Shown in pieces: positions 36,601-46,800 of a stretch of 64,000 nt of DNA (positions are counted from its first letter, which is position 1; each line of letters starts with the position of its first letter). Under the pieces are notes generated by a model, which worked only from the letters and a program-made list of their open reading frames with translations, did no database searches and had not been told where the DNA came from. The stretch is from Lepturacanthus savala (Eukaryota > Chordata > Actinopteri > Scombriformes > Trichiuridae), in NCBI GenBank assembly GCA_030544235.1, contig CM060461.1, positions 28,166,133 to 28,230,132 of the forward strand. Reading direction: 5' to 3'. The translations under genes and the position numbers were made by a program.

Positions 36601-39600
36601 CGTCCGGTCTCAGTCCAGACAGACGTGTCTGTTCCAGCCTCCGGTACCGGCTCCGGTTCTGGCCGCTGAGGATTTTGTGGAGTCAGAGATGGTCCATCCC
36701 GACTTCACCCCTTCATCTGTCGTCATGACCTCCGGTTTGTTATAGAAATACTTCAAACTAGTTCTTAGGGTTGGGAAAATGTCTGGTCGATGTACAGAAA
36801 CGGTCCATGGGATGTGAAGCTTGGGAGTTTTGGAAATATTCAAAACATTTGGCTGCTAATTTACCAGCGAGCTACTTTTCACTAAGAAGCTGAGCCATTT
36901 TTCCACCTATACCTTTTGTAATTCAGCCATATTTAGTGCTATTTTGACTCGTAACTTGTATTATAACATTAAATCCTCCAAAAAGTAAGAAAAAAGATGC
37001 ATCATTATCACTTATATTTAATATTTTACTGTACGATGAGATGATTACAGGACGTTATGAGACAGGTCTGCATTTGTTTCGTCCACCACAGTGTTTAGAA
37101 GTTGCTGGATTGTGTTTTTGCTGAGTTTTTAATGAGAGAAACCAAATAATACCATTAACCTTTTACCGTATTTTCTGGACTATAAGTCGCACCAGCCATA
37201 AAATGCATAATAAAGAAGGAAAAAACATATATAGGTTGCATTTTGGGGGTAAATTTATTTGATTTAAAAAAAAAAAAAAAAAAAGAACAGATGTCAGTCA
37301 GTCACTTTCTATACCTGCTTATTCCTCATTAGGGTCACATGGTCTGCTGGAGCCAATCCCAGCGCGTTACAGTGAGAGGCAGGGATACACCCCAGATGGT
37401 CTCCAGCCAATCGTGGGGCACACACACCATTCACTCACACACTCACACCTACGGGCAATTTAGAGTCTCCAATTAACCTCAGCATGTTTTTGGACTGTGG
37501 GAGGAAGCTGGAGTACCTGGTGAAAACCCACGCAGACACGGGGAGAACATGCAAACTCCACACAGAAAGGTCCCAGACCCAGGACCAAGGAGGTCTTGAA
37601 CCTGTGACCTTCTTACTGTGAGGCAACAGCGCTAACCCCTGCACCACCGTGTCGCTCAAGAACAGACGTGTCATTTAAATTTAAATAGAGGCAACAACAG
37701 GCTGAACGGTGCTGACGTTACATGACACAACTGGTATGTTAACACAACATATTAAGAGTTATTCCCATAACTACAGCATCAATAACATGCTAAGAAGTTT
37801 AATTATAGCATCAATAACACGCTAAGAAGTTTAACTATAGCATCAATAACATGCTAAGAAGTTTAACTATAGCATCAATAACACGCTAAGAAGTTTAACT
37901 ATAGCATCAATAACATGCTAAGAAGTTTAACTATAGCATCAATAACACGCTAAGAAGTTTAACTATAGCATCAATAACATGCTAAGAAGTTTAACTACAG
38001 CATCAATAACATGCTAAGAAGTTTAACTACAGCATCAATAACATGCTAAGAAGTTTAACTATAGCATCAATAACATGCTAAGAAGTTTAACTACAGCATC
38101 AATAACATGCTAAGAAGTTTAACTATAGCATCAATAACATGCTAAGAAGTTTAACTATAGCATCAATAACATGCTAAGAAGTTTAACTATAGCATCAATA
38201 ACATGCTAAGAAGTTTAACTATAGCATCAATAACATGCTAAGAAGTTTAACTATAGCATCAATAACATGCTAAGAAGTTTAACTATAGCATCAATAACAT
38301 GCTAAGAAGTTTAACTATAGCATCAATAACATGCTAAGAAGTTTAACTATAGCATCCGTGTCACTAAAACCCAATGAGATCTTCATCCTCTGTGTCACTC
38401 GGTGGCGTTTTTCTGTTCGCTGCCGTTTTTATTCAGCTGTTTTAAAAAGTTACCGCCATTGTTGAAGTTATCAACACAAGCCTAGAGCGCCCTCTGGTGG
38501 TTTAGTGTGAAAATAACATGTGAAATTATACCGGTAGTAATTTAACACGTGTATAAGACGCATGAAAAAAACCGTGACTTATAGTCTGGAAAATGTTGAT
38601 CCCTGTCCCTTTAAATCTGTCTGTTTTAGCCAAATTATGCTACACTACATATTTCCATATGTTCCCATGGAAAGTTTGAACATTCCCAGAACTTTGCAGC
38701 CTTATTAGTAGAGTTTACACATAGAAACATGGATGATTCTTCTTATCTCCTCATCTAGGGATTAGTAATCAGCAGTACAGAAAGAATGAGGCCAAACCAG
38801 CCATGTCACTGCCTTTTGCACGTGAGGCCTTAAAGGAAACTGAGCCTGCAGCTAAAGGTCAGTATGGATTTAATAAAGGGAATTTAACTAGTTTTAATAA
38901 TAATTGTCTTTTTCATTAACTCTATTCTGTTAGAAATAAGAACAGGAAGTGTGTTATATGAGCTTCATAAGTTAGGAATATTGTGGAAAATGGTGTTTTC
39001 TTCCTGTTATTAGCAATATCAAAGGAAACTTTTACATATTTCATTAAAATGCAGCATTGTATGTTCTCTGTTTATCGGGTAATGTTATATTAAGGTTTTA
39101 AAAACTATAAATGCATGCTATCGACTAGTTTTATATTCTAGGTGGATTAAATATTTAAAATTGATCATTCTTTTTCATATTTTGTGCCAAAAAACACACA
39201 TTTTGTGTTATTTTATTTGTGCAAATGGCATTTAAACCTAAAATCTGCATTTTTGAGAACGTTTAACTATTATTTATCACTGATATATATCTATGAATTT
39301 CAGGCAGCAGGAAGTCCATGGCTCCCCAAGAGTTCAATAAAGCCAACAAACGGAAGTCGTGTCTCATTAAAACCCCTGAGATGCAGACCAAGAAGGGAAA
39401 GGTGAGATTTATCTTATTATTCTATTTCTAGCTTCATTACTTCCTTCTCATGTTTTATTTCCTCCCGTTCAGTTTAAAGAACCAACTTGTCCACATCAGA
39501 AATTCTATGACATGATCCAAGAGTTCAGAGAGACCTTGGAAATCAGCCCTCTGTCCACCGCGGACCTGGTGAGTAGAGATTTTAGAGCCGTGTTCCATTA

Positions 39601-42600
39601 ATTAGACGATAAATTCATACTTTTATGTTGTGTTTTCATAGATGGAAGCTCACAGGATCTGTGTGTGTGTCCGCAAACGTCCCCTAAACAAACAAGGTGG
39701 GTTGATAATTACACGTAATCGAGGTTTTTTTTTTAAATGAATTTATCCAATTCTGCCCTTGTTCCTTCTAGAAATGGCTAAGAAGGAGATAGACGTTGTG
39801 TCTGTACCTGGGAGAGGAGCCCTGCTGGTCCACGAGCCCAAGCAGAAGGTGGACCTCACGAAGTACCTGGACCACCAGATCTTCCAGTTCGACTACTCGT
39901 TTGACGAGACCGCCACCAACGAGCTGGTCTACAAGTAATCAACACGCTCTCTGCCTTTTATTTCCTGATTAAGTGTAAAACATCAAGGTCATATCTGCTA
40001 AAGGTGATAAAGAATTTGAATTCTAGGATATTAAATAATTGTAGTGATGAATAATCAATTGAATACAATAAGAAGAGAAGATCTGAAACCTGTGCTTCAT
40101 GAATTAAATCCAAAAGTAAAGGTCCAGCACTGGTCCAGAAATGTAAAACAAATACAATTCAGTTAAATAAATAAAATAAGGATGTCTCAAATAGTCACTT
40201 AAGCTCAATATAGCAATTAAAAAATGAATAATAGAAGTAAAACACGCCTCTAAATAAGGCTAAATGAAGAACGCGGCGCCAACGGGCGTGTTGAGGAACG
40301 CGGCGCCAACGGGCGTGTTGAGGAACGCGGCGCCAACGGGCGTGTTGAGGAACGCGGCGCCAACGGGCGTGTTGAGGAACGCGGCGCCAGCGGGCGTGTT
40401 GAGGAACGCGGCGCCCCAGCGGGCGTATTGAAGAACGCGGCGCCAACGGGCGTGTTGAGGAACGCGGCGCCAGCGGGCGTGTTGAGGAACGCGGCGCCCC
40501 AGCGGGCGTATTGAAGAACGCGGCGCCCCAGCGGGCGTATTGAAGAACGCGGCGCCCCAGCGGGCGTATTATTTCTTTAGGCCTTTCACTGAGGCCACAT
40601 CTGCTGCTGACACAGCAGGTAAGTCAGGAGAACAAGACATAGTTTACCAGAGGTTAAAGGTCAGAGGAACAACACCTCAACCCCAAAAGAGGATCTGTGG
40701 TTTCAGTATCAACCTCTGAAATCAAAAACCCACAGGATCTAACTTGCCTCAACATGTTTTGTCAGGCTGGAGTTGCTGCGGTGATCAGAGAACTCCTTGT
40801 TGTTATTTATCGTCCCGTCTCTGTTCTTTTTGTAAATAAAGTTGTGACTGAAGACGCGTCTGAGTCTGTTCCATGTCTGTTATTGTTGGTAATTAGGCCG
40901 AGAAGACTACGGGTCCTTCAATGGGTCAAAATTCAGTCAAACATTTTATAATCCTTTTAAAGAAATCTCCATCTGCCACAGTTTGTCCCAATAAATTGCT
41001 TAATTGACCCTTTTAACATCAGAATTACCCACAAAAACTCCTAATAGAACACATTAGCTGTGCACTAACCTCCACTTTTGAGTCTATTTTTCAGTTTTCC
41101 TGCTAATAAATCTGTCCCTGGACATAAACTATATTTAAAACTTAAAACTTACAACATCTGCAATGCAAAGATCAATTATTTGTCCATAAATTGGTAGAAA
41201 TCACCCGTCGTGCTTCTGTTTCTGCTCAGGTTCACAGCCAAACCGCTGGTCCAGTCCATCTTTGAAGGCAGCATGGCCACATGTTTCGCTTATGGCCAGA
41301 CAGGAAGTGGCAAAACTCATGTAAGTGACTCTTACATTCAATTTAACTTTATTTAACTTTAGCTTGCATACAAAAGATTAACAAATAGCATAGAGGTACA
41401 TGTACCTCTATTCTAAATAAAGTATTTCATATTAAGTATATTCATTCTCTTTCACATGTTCTACTCAGACGATGGGAGGTGATTTCACAGGGAAGCAGCA
41501 GGACAGCACCAAAGGAATCTACGCCCTGGCAGGTAGGACCCAAACCCTCTATGGTGGTTCTCAACATGGGGTCCGGGGTCCTTGAGGGGATCATCGCAAT
41601 CATTTATTTTCATTATAATTCCTTCCATAGCTTCACAAAGACAGATTCTAGGAGCATTTTAATAGAAACTGCCAGAATAATACATTTATTTTCTAGTATT
41701 TTACCTTTTGCATATGAATTTATTTAATTTAAAATGATGTTTTCCATTTTATATATTGAGGTGGACATGCATAAATGGAAATAAATGGGTGTGAAATGAT
41801 GAATGCACTAATAAAAAGGGGAAATTAAGTAAATGGGGCATTCATGTGCAAAGGGAAAAGAGTTTTCAGGGTTCTTGATGTGAAAACTTTGAGAATCGCT
41901 GCTTTATTCCCTTTAACGTTGCTTCTAAACCTTCATTTTCAAGTTATTTTTATTCAATTCACGCTGTTTGTGTGTGTGAAGTCGCTCCGTATCAACCTAT
42001 CTTTGTAAAACACGCCCTGATGTGACCTGCTGGCGCGTGATACGTCAGATTAGATCACATGACTCGATTCTATTGGCTCTGACGTTTCCATAGAGCTGTC
42101 AATCACCCCGAATTGACCAATAGGATCTCAGATATCACCCTGTCTGTTCCTCCTCACGTCCAGCTTTATGCAAACAGCCCAGCTCAATGCATATGTGCCT
42201 ATAAATAGATAATTATATTATATAGCATTATAACTAATCATGGTACTTTTTATAGAATTATAATTTAGGAAATTATATGGTATATATGTCATTGTTGTAA
42301 TTTTTGAGATCAGATTCCACCTGGACACACCTGAACTAAAACATCTCTAAAATCAGTCTGGTTCATCTAATAAGGCTGATATTTGGTGTAATTACTTATA
42401 ACACTTTATTTTACTGATCCATGGGTGAATTGGGCTCCTAACACATGATTTTCAGGTGATTTCCAACCCAAATGTTTTTTTTTTACGGAGCAATTTTTTT
42501 CCCCTTCATTCTACCTGGATGTACTTTAACACTGTACATTTTAAATAGATTCTATGACTTCTATAACTATCCCACAGGTGTTAGCTTTATTTTAAACCCA

Positions 42601-43789
42601 AGATCATTTAGTAAACCCCTGTAGTTGTGGAGATATACTGCATTGAGTCTGGGCATGTCATTTTCGAGAGGTAGACTGATAAATAGGCCTAGAGTCTAGA
42701 AGAAGATGAGGCTAAAAGGATGAGGAAATGAGTCTCCAGGTTCTCCACACTTGAATTATTAAACATTATTTGTACAGATTATACAAACCTTCTTTGTCCC
42801 TTTCAGCCCAGGACGTCTTCGCCCTCATCAACCACAGGAGATACGCTGGTTTGGATCTTTCTGCCTTCGTCAGCTTCTTTGAAATTTACAATGGCAAAGT
42901 AAGAAGTGACCCTTTCTCTCACCTCCGCGTTCATTAGATATTTGATGTCTGTTAATTGCTGACGTTTTCTCTGTAGGTCTATGACCTGCTGAACAAGAAG
43001 GCCAAGCTGCGGGTCCTGGAGGACGACCGGCAGCAGGTCCAGGTCGTGGGTCTGGAGGAGGTCTACGTGTCCAGAGCCGACGACGTCATCAAGCTGATCA
43101 AGATGGGCAGCGCGTGCAGGTACTGATCCGTGGACCTGAGGCGTAAACGGCTCATGTTCTGGCATCTAGAACACTAGATCAGTCAGGGAAATTATACTAG
43201 TTTAACTGTAGCTTCATGTTTCCTTGCTGTTCTAATTAAAAAAAAATTAATATGCATCTAATTTATTTACTGTAATAATGGAACCTAGAATCCTAAAACA
43301 CTGATTCAATAAACCTTTTAATGTGTACAGTATTTATTTATTTAGTATTTACCTACAGGAAACGGAAGGGTTAAAGGTCGTGTGTGTCTCTGTGTGTGTC
43401 TCTGTGTGTGTCTCTGTGTGTGTGTGTCTCTGTGTGTGTGTGTCTCTGTGTGTGTGTGTCTCTGTGTGTGTGTGTCTCTGTGTGTGTGTGTCTCTGTGTG
43501 TGTGTGTCTCTGTGTGTGTGTGTCTCTGTGTGTGTGTGTCTGTCTCTGTGTGTGTGTGTGTCTGCCTCTGTGTGTGTGTGTGTGTGTCTCTGTGTGTGTG
43601 TGTGTGTGTGTCTCTGTGTGTGTGTGTGTCTCTGTGTGTGTGTGTGTCTCTGTGTGTGTGTGTGTCTCTGTGTGTGTGTGTGTCTCTCTGTGTGTGTGTG
43701 TGTGTGTCTCTGTGTGTGTGTGTGTGTGTCTCTGTGTGTGTGTGTGTGTGTCTCTGTGTGTGTCTCTGTGTGTCTCTGTGTGTGTGTGT

Positions 43790-43838
<49 letters not shown>

Positions 43839-46800
43839 TCTGTGTGTGTGTGTGTGTCTCTGTGTCTCTGTGTGTGTGTGTCTGTGTGTGTGTGTCTCTG
43901 TGTGTGTCTGTGTGTGTCTGTGTGTCTCTGTGTCTCTGTGTGTGTGTGTCTGTGTGTGTCTCTGTCTCTGTGTGTGTCTGTGTGTGTCTGTGTGTCTCTG
44001 TCTCTGTGTGTGTCTGTGTGTGTCTGTGTGTGTCTGTCTCTGTGTGTGTCTGTGTGTGTCTGTGTGTCTCTGTCTCTGTGTGTGTCTGTGTGTGTCTGTG
44101 TGTGTCTCTGTGTCTGTGTGTGTCTGTCTCTATGTGTGTGTGTGTGTGTGTGTGTGTGGTAAAGTACTTTAAATAACGGAGAAAGACCTTATACTCCACA
44201 TCCTCGATAGTCGACTCCTGCAGCACACGACAGCGAATTAGAATCTGTTTAAAAGCCTTAAAACCAGAGATTTTTCTGACTTTTACACTCAAACCGACCT
44301 CTGAAGACGCGTCGACAGGCTCCTGCGGCTTCACTACGCCGCAGGTTCTGGGATTTCTGTTTAGCTCCTTCACTCTGTTGATAAATAAAGAATGAGATTA
44401 TTTACCAGAGACAGCGTTTGTCGCCATCGAGAGTTAAAAACGCAAAAAAACATTTACCGGTCAGCGTAACGCAGCGTGTTCATCGTAGGTCTTTCTCAGC
44501 TCAATGTACAGTTCTGGTTTTTCACTTTCTCTAAAATATTTTCAGCTCAGATGTTCATAACGTGCATCATGTTTGAATCATCTCTTTAAACCTGCTGCTC
44601 CAAAGGGACCATGTCTTTACACAAACACATGTATCACGCAGCCCTAATTATATATATATTAATATTAAGTGAATATTTTCATGCATTAAATACAGTATTG
44701 CTGTGGTATTAAAACCTCACCTGTCATATTTAGGGCATTGTGACTATGATGTAGTACAGCATTATTATTTTTAGTGAACATTTAACTTGTAGACGGTCCC
44801 TAATGCTGTAAATGTTGACAGTAATAATCTAGTATATCAGCGTATGTTACACTTTTATTCCAACTCTGCACTTTTCAATGCAGAGAAGTTGCCTTTTGCA
44901 CAAATTTAAGACCCAGATATCAAAACTCCAGTCTTCTCTCTATAATTCTAGTATTTAAGTCATATTAGGAAGGTGCAGGAACTCTGTATATATTATATTT
45001 TACATCCCTAACACCAGCTGCATCCCCTTCTCTGCCCTCCCGACTCTCTCTCTCTCCAGGACGTCGGGTCAGACGTCGGCCAACGCCAACTCCTCCCGCT
45101 CTCACGCCATCCTCCAGATCGTCCTGAGACGCAACGACGTCCTGCACGGCAAGTTCTCCCTGGTGGATTTGGCCGGAAACGAGCGCGGGACGGACGTCAG
45201 CAGCAACGCCCGCAGCACGATGGTGGAAACCGCCGAGATAAACCAAAGCCTCCTGACCTTGAAGGTAAGAGATGGTGGATTGAAACCAGTGGTTCTCAAT
45301 GTTATAACCACAATGACAGAATAGAAAATACATTTAATTTAGTATTTGTCCTTTTATTAGTGTATTTTATATCAGTAATTCTGTCCTTTAGGTTTCTGAC
45401 ACTTGTATAAAAAGCACAAATCTTATGAGATGTGGTGTCCTATAATGAAAATGCTCCATAAGCTGATTTTTACATCTTAAACGTCCGTTTCCTGAGCTGG
45501 AAACCACCGCTAACTGTCCCTCGTGGTCCTCCAGGAGTGTATCCGGTCTCTGGGGAAGAACAGCGACTACATCCCCTTCAGGATGAGCACTCTGACCAAA
45601 GTCCTCAGAGACTCCTTCATTGGAGAGAAATCCAAGACCTGCATGGTATGTTACAGCACACCATTAGTTATTAGGCAGATATATTCATATTATATGGAAA
45701 TCTTTGTGTCACAAAACCTTAAAACAATAAATTCCATTGCAAGAATGAAAACTAAAGTCAAGAATTGATTTCAGTTTATTAAAGAGTTATTACAACTGAA
45801 GAACTAAAAGAGCATCTATGTACAGAGGAGGAATTAAATTAGTGGAGGTCAATAGTTGATGAATATGAAACCTGGCTTAGAAAAATGGCAATTTATTGAT
45901 CGACTATAGAAAATGTAACAGATCTAATCTCTTAACCACCGTATTGATCCGACTATAAAAAAGTGAGGGTCGTCTTATATTCGGGGTTTAGACATTCTAC
46001 CTATTCACAACGCTACTGTGGGGTGCGCACGCTTAAAAATGTTACTGTCTGGAGTGTTTTTAATAAAGTTTTTTCAAAGTGGGATTTTGACCTTGACTCC
46101 CCAGGCCAAAGCGAACCCCTGTCACAAAGAAGGTGAATAAAAAATGGCGATAAGAAAGAGAAGAGATGACAGAAAATGGAGAAACGTAGCGACAATCGGG
46201 AGAAAAGTGGGTCGAAGGTCGACTGGAATTAAAATTTTGGTGTCAAACTTTAGTCTTGAAAAACAGGGGGTCGTCTTATAATCGGGCCAATACGGTAATT
46301 AATTTGAATCTTAACAGGGAAAAGTCAGTCTATGAAATGAGTTTGTGATCTAAGATAAATGTGTAGAATGTTTTATATCTCTGTGTTTAACAGATTGCGA
46401 TGGTGTCTCCCAGCATGGCTTCCTGTGAATATACGATGAACACGCTGCGTTACGCTGACAGGTAAATGTTTTTTTGCGTTTTTAACTCTCGATGGCGACA
46501 AACGCTGTCTCTGGTAAATCTCATTATTTATTTATCAACAGAGTGAAGGAGCTAAACAGAAATCCCAGAACCTGCGGAGTAGTGAAGCCGCAGGAGCCTG
46601 TCGACGTGTCTTCAGAGGTCGGTTTGAGTGTAAAAGTCAGAAAAATCTCTGGTTTTAAGGCTTTTAAATTGATTCTAATTCTGTCGTGTGCTGCAGGAGT
46701 CGACTATCGAGGATACCAGTGTGTATAACGGCGTATCTCAGGTGGAGGAGCTGGAAGAGAAGGTTTTCATGGAGTATAAGGTGCGGTTTTCCTCGTTGCA

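Larger units (their letters stand above)
37169..38594. mobile_element. Composite inverted-repeat transposon in a kif2c intron
   Basis: Left end TATTTTCTGGACTATAAGTC and right end GACTTATAGTCTGGAAAAT are inverted copies of a terminal sequence that is frequent in fish genomes. Between them lie a poly-A tract, a second nested repeat (37,295-37,660) and a 32-bp minisatellite (37,771-38,356). The right arm also carries a CTCF-like motif. No transposase frame is visible. Confidence 0.65.

Noticed and set aside
37580..37660. tRNA-like sequence at the end of the interspersed repeat
   Set aside because: No full cloverleaf or A and B box pair could be found by eye.
37435..37674. 79-codon minus-strand frame
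   Set aside because: Lies inside a well-known fish interspersed repeat and reads its inverse.
40195..40446. Minus-strand frame with a repeated RRVPQHARW peptide
   Set aside because: 27 bp is a multiple of three, so any open frame repeats through the minisatellite. No start context or homology.
43342..44373. Very long open frames (260-340 codons) on both strands through the TG/TCTC tract
   Set aside because: They encode only CVCVSL or THTETH low-complexity repeats. The one meaningful part (KELNRNPRTCGVVKPQEP) belongs to the inverted kif2c exon copy.
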